Shown here in pieces: positions 57,162 to 64,000 of a stretch of DNA of 64,000 nt. Location of the stretch: positions 21,159 to 85,158 of the forward strand of contig JBAZOY010000004.1 in NCBI GenBank assembly GCA_041648505.1, given 5' to 3'. Made by a program: the position numbers and the translations under genes. The notes under the pieces are model-generated. The model made no database searches. It was not told the DNA's origin and saw nothing but the letters and a program-made list of their open reading frames with translations. How positions within the stretch are numbered: the first letter of the stretch is position 1; every line of letters begins with the position of its first letter. Source of the DNA: JBAZOY01 sp041648505 (lineage in GTDB: Bacteria; Desulfobacterota; Syntrophia; Syntrophales; CG2-30-49-12).

Positions 57162-57323
57162 TCAAGAGGTTCCCATCGTCTGAGTTTCCTCTAAAATAGT
57201 CCCCAGACGTTCCAGAAAACGGTCCCTATCCAGGTCATCATCAAATATCTTTCGTCGCACGACTCCTCGGACGATCACATGATGCAGAACTCCAGGCGCA
57301 CCTATGCGTGATTTTCTCAGCAT
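57162..57323 (-). pseudogene. REP-associated tyrosine transposase (RAYT/Y1), N-terminal fragment
   Basis: The minus frame from ATG 57323 to TGA 57164-57162 has 53 residues: LRKSRIGAPGVLHHVIVRG, then RRKIFDDDLDRDRFLERLG and TILEETQT. This is the N-terminal block of Y1_Tnp transposases: APGxxHHVxxRGxxRRxIFxDDxDRxxFLExL. The protein ends before the second half that carries the catalytic tyrosine and the Tyr/His pair, so it cannot act. It lies in the 750-base gap 57024-57771. Confidence 0.75.
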
Positions 57324-57570
57324 TCCATCTTTTAACAAATCTCGAATTTCGTGTAAAGTTTATAAGTTCAGAACGTCCCGTCAATCCCCCGACAAAGGTG
57401 GAAGCGACCAGCCACAACCTTCCAGAGGGCATGACGTTTCAGGAAAAAACAAGGATCGCCGACATGGGGGTGGAAAAATCGGTGGAATTACAGGAAGCGT
57501 TCTGCCGGTAACTTCGGATGGAATTCCGCCTGCCCGGAAGCGCTTCGAAACCTTACGGAGAAACTCGTAA

Positions 57571-57650
57571 TACCAATTCCAAATCAAAGATGATCTCAAG
57601 GCGGCGAGCAGGAGGCTGCGAAGACGGAGACGTTCAATATCGGTTTGGCA
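57571..57650 (+). repeat. partial copy of dispersed repeat element
   Basis: AATTCCAAATCAAAGATGAT, then CTCAAGGCGGCGAGCAGGAG, matches the first half of the 107-bp element at 62451-62557. The 3' half diverges, with no closing CTTTGATTT. It lies about 250 bases from the RAYT fragment; the remaining DNA of this gap (57324-57570, 57651-57771) shows nothing recognisable. Confidence 0.55.
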
Positions 57651-57771
57651 CAGTTTTTAAAACGGCATCGTTAAAGACAGAATTCAGGATTCAGGGGCCG
57701 GTACACAAAAGGAATGTGCACTCTTATATATTCTACCCCCTTCCTCCTGACTTTTGTCTTTTTACGATGTA

Positions 57772-58278
57772 TCAGGAACAACCGCATCCCGTAGGGGTAT
57801 CACATTCTGAATCGCAGCCACAGCCACAACCCACCGCCTGGGTGGTGGTGTCGCTGATGCCTACCACCTCAACCTCGAAGGTCAGAGACTTTCCGGCCAG
57901 GGGATGGTTGAAGTCTAAGGTGATGTTTGTATCGGTTACTTTGGCAATTGTTGCCGGGATCTGCTGCCCGTTTGGACCGCTCAGAACCACGGTCCGGCCC
58001 ACATGGGGGTTAATGCTGGGTGGCACTACTTTTCTGTCATAATCCTGGGTTCGACTTTCATCACGCTCTCCGTAAGCCTCTGCTGCTGTGAGAGTGAATG
58101 TTTTTTTCTCGTTTAAGCTCATGCCTTGCAGTGCGTTTTCAAACCCGGGAATCATCTGTCCGGCACCCATATGTACCTCCAGGGGCTGGCGTCCCTTGCT
58201 GGAGTCAAAAACATCGCCGTTTTGAAGTGTTCCCGTGTAATCGACACTGACGAACTTGCCGTCAATAACTTTTTCCAT
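57772..58278 (-). CDS. FKBP-type peptidyl-prolyl isomerase, SlyD-like, Cys-rich tail
   Basis: 168 residues. FVSVDYTGTLQNGDVFDSSK, GAGQMIPGFENALQGMSLNE and an IF (insert-in-flap) region (about 65-120) make the SlyD arrangement. DFNHPLAGKSLTFEVEVVGI closes the FKBP domain. The final 18 residues are cysteine rich (VGCGCGCDSECDTPTGCGCS), comparable in place to the metal-binding His/Cys tail of SlyD, which delivers Ni2+ to hydrogenase. Preceded by AGAAGGAG. The strong promoter at 58500-58528 drives it. Confidence 0.93.
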   Translation of the reverse strand: MEKVIDGKFVSVDYTGTLQNGDVFDSSKGRQPLEVHMGAGQMIPGFENALQGMSLNEKKTFTLTAAEAYGERDESRTQDYDRKVVPPSINPHVGRTVVLSGPNGQQIPATIAKVTDTNITLDFNHPLAGKSLTFEVEVVGISDTTTQAVGCGCGCDSECDTPTGCGCS

Positions 58279-58670
58279 GATATCTCCTTCTAATTGGTGG
58301 CCGCCGGATGTTTTCCAGCGGGTTTATTCAGCCGTCGGTATAAAGCTTTCAGCCAAAAGGTGTTAAATACCCACAGCCGAATCGTTTTCCGTAAGCTGTA
58401 AGTATCGCGTAAAATCTTTAATTTGCAGATAAATCCGAATGGGATTTAAATGAAATAAGAACTATCTTTTTTGACAAGAATTCCCTTTTTGATTGTAATA
58501 GTATATAGATAAAGGTCTCTTATGTCAATATGATTTTGGCAGCAAAGCAGGGGAGAGTATCGCCGACGATTGCAGAAAGTATGTATCGAGACGGCTGACG
58601 ACCGTTTTTTTGATAAATCCGGGCCGCATCTGTGCCCGTAAAGGAAGATTTGGAGAAAAGCGTGACTATC
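58279..58670. other. intergenic region between slyD-like gene and rdgC
   Basis: Contains the slyD promoter and otherwise nothing that I can identify. The segment 58300-58490 is AT-rich with short hairpins only; 58530-58670 shows no gene. Confidence 0.5.
58500..58528 (-). promoter_or_regulatory. strong sigma-70 promoter of slyD-like gene
   Basis: Read leftward TTGACA, exactly 17 bases, TATACT. This is the best promoter match in the window, 220 bases before the slyD-like ATG. Confidence 0.65.
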
Positions 58671-59759
58671 TCACGCAAGCCGCCACTTTGTCATGCGGTC
58701 AAACTCCCTCTCCCAGGCCGGGGAACAACGGGTTTGTAAAAAGAGCACAAACAGGCGATCCATCGTCTCGACGGCCCTTTCAACAAGGTATATGCGCTCG
58801 AGAATTCGGCCGCTTCGATCATCTTCTTCGTCCCCTTGTGTTTCGGGGAGTTTCAGGGACTGAAATTGGAGACGGTCGGCCTTGAAGGTGAACTCCCACT
58901 TTGAAGAATCCCGGTCCATGGATATGCGAGCATCCTTGATCAGCTTCCCCCGCCGGAGGGCTTCTTTACCTTCCCGGAGGTCTGAGTGGAGACCCTGGCA
59001 GACAACGGTCTCCGAATAATCCCCCTCGCCGGAGGCAAGAGCGAGGCGCCGCACGAAGAATAATTCTATATCGCCGACTCCCGGGATCATTATAGAGCCG
59101 TTTCGCTCGGCGCTCTTGAACCAGAGCCACGTCATAAATTCCCTGCCGACGGACAGCTCGCTGATGCCCCCCTGCGTTTCCGTAGCGGCTATAGCTTCTC
59201 GCGTTTCCTTATCGAGCCCCGGTGTGTCCCAAGGGCCTAAAGGGGCAAGAATTATCTGAAATGTCTGCTTGAATAAGTCGACGAATTCCTGAACCGCATT
59301 TTCCGACAAGGAGGAAAACCACAGCGCTCCCGTCGAAACAGACCAGCAGACGTCAAAGATTGCGGGAACAGGCTGTATCTTTTGCAGCAGATCCGCGCGC
59401 ACCGCCTCAGCGATGGCTGCGCGCTGCTCCCGGTAGATCTTCTTGAGCCCTTTTTCGTTAAGATATGCCTTTTCCGCTTCCATGACCCTTACCTTCAGCA
59501 GAGAGGGCGGGATCACTTTGCGGTCAATCCGGAGAGAAAACAACAAATACGGCCCAAGGGAGTACTGGGCACCGGAAAAAGAACTGTCAAGGATGTTCTC
59601 CGCGCTCGTCCATCCCATCACTTTTTCTTGAGCGGACAGAAAACGATCCTGAAAGGCGTTCCGTTTAAGGCATTCTTCAATCTTTCCGGGCGAAAGGTCT
59701 GGTGGAGAACCTGCCACACACATGCGGGAAAACGTCAGCGTTCCTTTAATCAAACCCAT
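58671..59759 (-). CDS. rdgC: RdgC-family recombination-associated protein
   Basis: 362 residues. GLIKGTLTFSRMCVAGSPPD, GWTSAENILDSSFSGAQYSL, YLLFSLRIDRKVIPPSLLKV and VPAIFDVCWSVSTGALWFSS are the RdgC blocks. In E. coli RdgC forms a ring on DNA and controls RecA and RecF; family members are often phage- or plasmid-adjacent. This is a longer variant with REREQRAA-like charged linker. AGAGGAGG precedes ATG 59759. A gap of 308 bases to its right contains an integrase relic. Confidence 0.9.
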   Translation of the reverse strand: MGLIKGTLTFSRMCVAGSPPDLSPGKIEECLKRNAFQDRFLSAQEKVMGWTSAENILDSSFSGAQYSLGPYLLFSLRIDRKVIPPSLLKVRVMEAEKAYLNEKGLKKIYREQRAAIAEAVRADLLQKIQPVPAIFDVCWSVSTGALWFSSLSENAVQEFVDLFKQTFQIILAPLGPWDTPGLDKETREAIAATETQGGISELSVGREFMTWLWFKSAERNGSIMIPGVGDIELFFVRRLALASGEGDYSETVVCQGLHSDLREGKEALRRGKLIKDARISMDRDSSKWEFTFKADRLQFQSLKLPETQGDEEDDRSGRILERIYLVERAVETMDRLFVLFLQTRCSPAWEREFDRMTKWRLA

Positions 59760-59942
59760 AAAAACCTCCTCTTTGTAATGGGCGACACTTTACCCCGGGA
59801 AAGGACGCCATGTCAAGACGATATCCTTTTATACTTTTCCTTTTACAATAGATTGAAATTATTTAGTTATTTTTTTATCACCGTCCCCGTTTTCACTCAC
59901 CGTTTTCACGCGTTTTCACATCCCCTTTTCACTGTTCGCCCA

Positions 59943-60050
59943 GGCAAGAGCGCAAAAGATCGGGTCACGACCTTTCCGACTTCAGTAATTCCGTTACTTC
60001 AGAATCAGCTTGCAAAAGTGCTGGTGATACATAAACGGGATCTGTCGTGA
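59943..60050 (+). pseudogene. tyrosine recombinase (integron integrase IntI-like) remnant
   Basis: The plus frame 59943-60050 reads GKSAKDRVTTFPTSVIPLLQ then NQLAKVLVIHKRDLS and a TGA. GKGxKDRVTxLPxxLxxxLxxxLxxVxxlHxxDL is the block around the second catalytic arginine/lysine of IntI. All other parts of the integrase are missing. It lies in the 308-base gap 59760-60067, which otherwise appears empty. A long frame runs antisense to rdgC into it by chance. Confidence 0.55.
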
Positions 60051-60067
60051 ACATGGGGAGGATTTCA

Positions 60068-61399
60068 TCAAATCTGTTTTCTCAGCTTTTGTGCAGCTAT
60101 ATGTATGACATCCCAGACAGTACTGAAAGGCGGTGTGTAGGCAAGATCGAGATTAGCGATGTCATCGAGGTTCATGTCCCCCCATAGAGCACAGGATAAA
60201 ACGTTTATTCGACTGACGGCCCCCATCTCACCTATGGCCTGTGCACCTAAAAGCTTTCCTGTGGCGCGGTCGGCCACAAGTTTGATGCCCACTTTTTTCG
60301 CGCCGGGCATGACGGCTCCAATGGCACTTCCCCATATAATCGTACTTACCGGATTATACCCACATGATTCTGCTTCGCTTTCATTAATACCCGTTGCGGC
60401 AACCTCCAGGTCAAAGAGTTTAAAAGTCTGAGCGCCGACGATGCCGGGGAATGATACTATGCCTCCTGCTATATTACCTCCCAGGATACGGCCCTGTTTA
60501 TTGGCAATATCACCCAGGGGCATATTTACCCAATCTTTACGTATACGATGGAACACCTCACAGCAATCACCTACCGCATAGACATTCTCGATATTTGTCA
60601 CCTGGAAAGCATTCACTTCAATGGCGCCGCTTTTGCCAATGGTGATTCCCATATCGGCTGCAAATTTTACATTGGGGCGGACTCCCAGGGCAAAGAGGAT
60701 CATATCAGCCGGTACATCTCCCTGGTTTGTTATCAGGCGGAGGGAAGAACCTTTTCCCCCTTCAATCGCCGTTACCTGCCTGTTTACCAGAAATGAGACG
60801 CTATTTCTATCAAGCTCTTTTAGCATTAATTCAGCAAATTCTTTATCCCAGCGGCTGGCCGGTAGTATCCCGCGGTGGACAATGGCCGTTTCCATGCCAA
60901 GATTCCTTAATCCCTCCGCCATTTCCATGGCGATGAAGCCCGCCCCCACAATGATGGCCTTCCGACATTTTTTGTCCTTCAGATAAGACTTCATACGAAG
61001 GGCATCGGGAAGACTCTTCAAGGTAAAAACACCTTCTCTTTTTATGCCTTGTATACCCGGCAGGGATGCTGACGCGCCTGTTCCTATGACGAGAAAATCA
61101 TACGGTATGGTTGTACCATCGGAGAGAGTGACTGTCTTTTGTGCCGGATCGGCTTTCTCGGCACGGGTATTTATCCTGACATCAATGCCCGATTTTCGGA
61201 AAGCCTCCGGTGTACGGGCAACGAGGTGGGTTTCATCTTTTATTACATCACCGATGTAATAAGGTAATGGTCAGGCGGCTGTAGAGACATAAGGACTCTG
61301 CTCTATTATAGTTACCGCCAGTTTCTCATTTCTCCTTTTTGCCTCGGCAGCAACGGAAGCCCCTCCGGCACCGCCACCGATGATTACCAGATTTTTCAT
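60068..61399 (-). CDS. CoA-disulfide reductase/NADH oxidase-like flavoprotein with UGA at catalytic Cys codon (candidate selenoprotein)
   Basis: 443 codons from ATG 61399 (AAGGATATAT upstream). The N-terminus KNLVIIGGGAGGASVAAEA is the FAD motif and LAVTIIEQSPYVSTAA leads to the active site. Codon 43 is TGA (61273-61271), followed by PLPYYIGDVIKDE. The same position carries Cys43 in CoA-disulfide reductases (xxCGLPYYIG). Downstream lie RAEKADPAQKTVTLSDG, the NAD motif IIVGAGFIAMEMAEGLRNLG (~about 155) and YAVGDCCEVFHRI. The frame is otherwise uninterrupted to TAG/TGA at 60068, and its protein half alone (60068-61021) would look like an N-terminally truncated gene. A hairpin with GGU loop follows the TGA. 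Confidence 0.8.
61240..61262 (-). promoter_or_regulatory. SECIS-like hairpin just after in-frame UGA
   Basis: On the minus strand UUAUUACAUC, loop GGU, GAUGUAAUAA: a perfect 10-bp stem. It starts 8 bases after UGA, placing the loop 18 nt downstream. Bacterial SECIS elements have a short loop with G in the first two positions and lie about 16-37 nt after UGA; this fits. Confidence 0.6.
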
Positions 61400-61613
61400 A
61401 TATATCCTTTTACTGTACGTTATTTATTGTTATTATTAGATTTAAATACGATCATATAGTGGAATAAAGTATTATCCGCTGTCAAGAAAAAACGGGCAAA
61501 ACCATCTGCCGGCAAACCATACCAACGTAAACACCCCTTAATGTTCTCTTGATACTTGTGAGATTCTTTATAATAGAAATAGCATACAATTTCATGAATA
61601 AAGGAGGCAGGCC

Positions 61614-62387
61614 ATGGAAAATGATACACTGCAAAAGCTTCGTTATTTCCTCAAGGATGAAATCCGGAAAAGCTTTGATTTCTCGCAGACCGATCAAAAC
61701 CGGGGGATCAATCCGCCTCCGATCCAGAAGCCGTTTCCCGAAGATGCCGCAAGAGTGCCTTTAACTAAAGCCGGGTTATGGACAGGAATACAAGACATCA
61801 GTGTAGCCGATGCAATCAGGAATAGAAAGAGTCGCCGGAAATATTTACAGCATCCTCTGACCCTGGATGACCTTTCCTTTCTCCTCTGGGCGACTCAGGG
61901 CATCCGGCAGATACTTGACAGGGGGCATGCTTACAGGACTGTGCCTTCCGCCGGTTGTCGCCATGCCCTGGAGACTTATCTTTGCGTTTTAAATATCGAA
62001 GGTCTTGATCCCGGACTTTACCGTTATCTACCGCTGGAACATCAACTACTTTTAGAATTTACTGATGATAAGTTAAGTGAAAAACTTGTTGATGCAGTGT
62101 ATGGACAACCTTATCCCGGGAAGGCCCCGGTAACCTTTATATGGACGGCTATTCCATATAGAATGGAATGGAGATATGGCCTTGCCGCACATAAGGTGAT
62201 TGCCATAGATGCGGGTCATGTCTGTCAGAATCTTTACCTTGCCTGTGAGGCTATTCACGCGGGAACATGTGCTATCGCCGCTTACGACCAGGCGGGCATG
62301 GATAAGCTCCTGAAAATTGATGGAATTGATGAATTCACCATTTACATGGCCCCTGTTGGAAAAGTAAAGGGCGATAGAACAATATAG
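61614..62387 (+). CDS. SagB/ThcOx-type nitroreductase-like FMN enzyme
   Basis: 257 residues with AAGGAGG before ATG 61614. The charged N-terminal extension (about 1-60) precedes SVADAIRNRKSRRKYLQHPL, LTLDDLSFLLWATQGIRQIL and RTVPSAGCRHALETYLCVLN, then GQPYPGKAPVTFIWTAIPYR and YLACEAIHAGTCAIAAYD. These match SagB-type dehydrogenase domains, relatives of nitroreductase that oxidise azolines or reduce FMN substrates; a lone copy like this is probably a general FMN oxidoreductase. It is divergent to the disulfide reductase with 214 bases between. Confidence 0.88.
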   Translation: MENDTLQKLRYFLKDEIRKSFDFSQTDQNRGINPPPIQKPFPEDAARVPLTKAGLWTGIQDISVADAIRNRKSRRKYLQHPLTLDDLSFLLWATQGIRQILDRGHAYRTVPSAGCRHALETYLCVLNIEGLDPGLYRYLPLEHQLLLEFTDDKLSEKLVDAVYGQPYPGKAPVTFIWTAIPYRMEWRYGLAAHKVIAIDAGHVCQNLYLACEAIHAGTCAIAAYDQAGMDKLLKIDGIDEFTIYMAPVGKVKGDRTI

Positions 62388-62450
62388 GAGAGGCTAGGTC
62401 TGCGCGCAGTGAATTCGGGGTCAACGCGCTAAACAAGTAATTCCGGTTTT

Positions 62451-62557
62451 AAATCAAAGATGGAATCAAGGAGGCAAGGAGGAGGCGACGCAGGCGTACA
62501 TGAAACGTACGCCGAGGAACCGACGACGATGCCAACGAAGATATAGCGCTTTGATTT
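62451..62557. repeat. 107-bp element with terminal inverted repeats and internal hairpin
   Basis: Starts AAATCAAAG and ends CTTTGATTT (exact complement). The middle contains GGCGTAC, seven bases, GTACGCC. A related partial copy lies at 57571-57650. Both sit between genes. Looks like a small non-coding repeat (MITE- or REP-like) mobilised in trans. Confidence 0.65.
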
Positions 62558-62616
62558 AGAATATAATACGTTTGTCGCAGCGTCGCCCCCATCTCTCTTT
62601 AGCCTGTGGCATCAGC

Positions 62617-64000
62617 TTACCGGACTGCGTTGCCGGCGTTCACCCGGCCGTGGCCGTAAAACGGATCATTGCCCGGCTTGCCCAGGTCATCGGCAGTCTG
62701 TTGCAGGATTGTGCGGACCTGGTCGGGTTGCATATCGCCACCATTCCGGCCGATGATCAGGGCGGCGGTCCCCGCTACATGCGGAGCGGCCATACTGGTA
62801 CCGATGCTAAACTCCCAGCCGGCTTGGTCCGGGGCTGTTGGATCGAAGCCGGCACTGAGAACGAAATCTAACATAAAGCAGGGAATCCCCGGCGGGCAGA
62901 TGTCCCCGGAGTAGTAGAGATCGAAATCGAGGTTTCCACCCGGTGCGGCAAGATCAACTGCGGACTGACCGAAGTCCGAGTAGAAGGCCGGAGAGTCCAG
63001 ATCGGCGTCCGGATTTAATCCCAGGCCGATCGGTCCCGTCGCCGAAACCGAGATCACATGCGGCAGATCAGCGGGAAGGAAAATAACGTCCTTATCATGA
63101 TTGCGATCCACTGCCCCATTGCCCACGGCGGCAACGATTGTTGCTCCCCGTTTATGCGCGTAACTGGCTGCCCTGTTCAGAGCGGTCACCAATTCCTGCA
63201 CCATTTTGGCGGGAAACCCGGGTTCACCATGCCGGGAGATACCTTCACCCAGGCTCAGGTTGATTACATCCGCCTTGATGTCGGCGGCGTAGACGATTCC
63301 CTGCAGCACCCAACTGAATTCGCCGTCTCCAAGATTATCCGAAATTACTTTTACGGCAACGATTTCCGCATCCGGAGCAACGCCGACTATACCGATGTTG
63401 TTATCTGCCCCGGCAATGATTCCAGCCACATGTGAGGCGTGACTGAACGGATAATCAATCATATTAGGATAAATGAAGTCAACGGTCGGCTCGGACGGCA
63501 CAAAGGACTTGCTCAAAGCAAGGTTAAGATTCGGCGCCAGGTCAGGGTGAGTCGTGACGATGCCGGTGTCGAGCACAGCTACCCGGACTCCCACCCCGGT
63601 TTGACCGCTTTCCCATGCGCCCGGGGCATCTATGGCAAGCAGGTTCCACTGCAAAAATGAGAGCTCATCAAGATCGGCCGCCACGGTCTCCATCAGATTC
63701 ATGGTCATCCCGGTATTCAGAGGTTCCGTCACGACCGGATCGGACTGTCCGAACCGGATGTTCGGTATAACGGACCGAACGCCGGCGATTGCGGAGAGCT
63801 TTGCAGTAAAGTCGGGGTCATCCGACTCGGCAACCGCCACACCAATTTGAGAAATGGTGGCTGTAACTGTGCCCCCGGCCTCCGTAATTTTTGCGGCGAG
63901 CCCCGGAGGAAGCGAGTCCTCTTGATTGGCGATCACAATGTGGGAATCCGCAAACACTTCACCGCAAGTAAAGAAGATCAATGAGAGACATACAACCAGT
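62617..64000 (-). CDS. subtilisin-like serine protease (S8), N-terminus cut by window edge
   Basis: At least 461 residues; the start is beyond 64000, since the in-frame reading continues LVVCLSLIFFTCGEVFADSH, a signal peptide. After a propeptide-like domain (DPDFTAKLSAIAGVRSVIPN), the catalytic Asp is in VAVLDTGIVTTHPDL, His in HASHVAGIIAGADN and Ser in GTSMAAPHVAGTAALI. Secreted protease. The C-terminus RVNAGNAVR, close after the last conserved helix, suggests a minimal S8 domain. Upstream gene context unknown. Confidence 0.93.
   Translation of the reverse strand, partial: LVVCLSLIFFTCGEVFADSHIVIANQEDSLPPGLAAKITEAGGTVTATISQIGVAVAESDDPDFTAKLSAIAGVRSVIPNIRFGQSDPVVTEPLNTGMTMNLMETVAADLDELSFLQWNLLAIDAPGAWESGQTGVGVRVAVLDTGIVTTHPDLAPNLNLALSKSFVPSEPTVDFIYPNMIDYPFSHASHVAGIIAGADNNIGIVGVAPDAEIVAVKVISDNLGDGEFSWVLQGIVYAADIKADVINLSLGEGISRHGEPGFPAKMVQELVTALNRAASYAHKRGATIVAAVGNGAVDRNHDKDVIFLPADLPHVISVSATGPIGLGLNPDADLDSPAFYSDFGQSAVDLAAPGGNLDFDLYYSGDICPPGIPCFMLDFVLSAGFDPTAPDQAGWEFSIGTSMAAPHVAGTAALIIGRNGGDMQPDQVRTILQQTADDLGKPGNDPFYGHGRVNAGNAVR

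Noticed and set aside
57308..57511. Plus frame of 67 codons in the gap before slyD
   Set aside because: Ends soon, no known motif, partly antisense to the RAYT fragment.
59382..60050. Plus frame of 222 codons antisense to rdgC
   Set aside because: Shadow of rdgC; only the last 36 codons (59943-60050) show protein homology (integrase-like) and are reported separately.
1..64000. CRISPR arrays, prophage genes, toxin-antitoxin pairs, rRNA operon
   Set aside because: No spaced direct-repeat array, no phage structural genes, no rRNA sequence and no TA-like gene pair found on either strand.

Overview
The window looks like a chromosomal segment of a strictly anaerobic Gram-negative bacterium, most likely a syntrophic or sulfidogenic member of the Desulfobacterota (Syntrophus/Smithella-like). 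The evidence is the LPS genes (lpxK, waaF, gmhB), a FlxABCD-HdrABC electron-bifurcation cluster, NfnAB transhydrogenase, a four-subunit 2-oxoacid:ferredoxin oxidoreductase, a siroheme-decarboxylase-type haem gene next to hemL, and F0 ATP synthase genes separated from F1. This placement is inferred from gene content; no 16S rRNA gene is present. Almost every base is explained by ordinary core genes. Damaged mobile-element fragments sit only in the gaps.

Layout. 1-2025: an ABC efflux system (permease cut by the window edge, ATPase, periplasmic adaptor). 2379-4456: ptsI-ptsH. 4850-6869: dtd and guaB. 7031-9384: a TupA-like oxyanion-binding protein with an OprP-type porin. 9507-12042: MBL hydrolase, ddl, LapA-like protein. 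12350-12466: transposase remnant. 12610-16049: an iron block (VIT-like protein, FeoA-FeoB fusion) with a truncated GGDEF gene. 16137-20252: ribD, gmhB, waaF, lpxK. 20473-22601: LUD protein, MarC remnant, RNase Z-like hydrolase. 22910-27981: korDABC, ACT protein, siroheme decarboxylase-like protein, hemL. 28144-31032: F0 genes atpI, atpZ-like, atpB, atpE, two b subunits. 31083-33327: nfnB-nfnA. 33541-42880: flxA, flxB, hdrB, hdrC, flxC, flxD(mvhD) and a 1490-residue hdrA fusion. 42971-45834: SpoIID-like lipoprotein, RNase P RNA, RNase HI, zinc-ribbon coiled-coil protein. 45992-53915: tRNA(CAU), rpoD, dnaG, HIT protein and his genes. 54397-59759: VWA/MoxR pair, hotdog thioesterase, SlyD-like PPIase, RdgC. 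60068-64000: a disulfide reductase with an in-frame UGA, a SagB-type nitroreductase, and a subtilase cut by the window edge.

How the parts work together. Kor would make reduced ferredoxin and acyl-CoA. Nfn and Flx-Hdr would exchange electrons between NAD(P)H, ferredoxin and a thiol/disulfide carrier, and F0F1 would close the energy budget. FeoAB plus the VIT-like protein would supply iron for the many Fe-S proteins, and AhbB-like/HemL would serve tetrapyrrole synthesis.

Three observations stand out. (1) The CoA-disulfide-reductase-like gene at 60068-61399 has TGA exactly at the catalytic cysteine codon (43). A perfect 10-bp hairpin with a GGU loop follows 8 nt later, so it is a candidate selenoprotein that ORF callers would split. 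(2) rpoD, at its canonical dnaG-rpoD locus, has lost the region 4.2 helix-turn-helix by frameshift/deletion. (3) HdrA is a giant fusion with an inserted GltA/NfnB-like module that carries an in-frame 63-bp duplication over the place where the stand-alone NfnB has its NADP-binding arginines.
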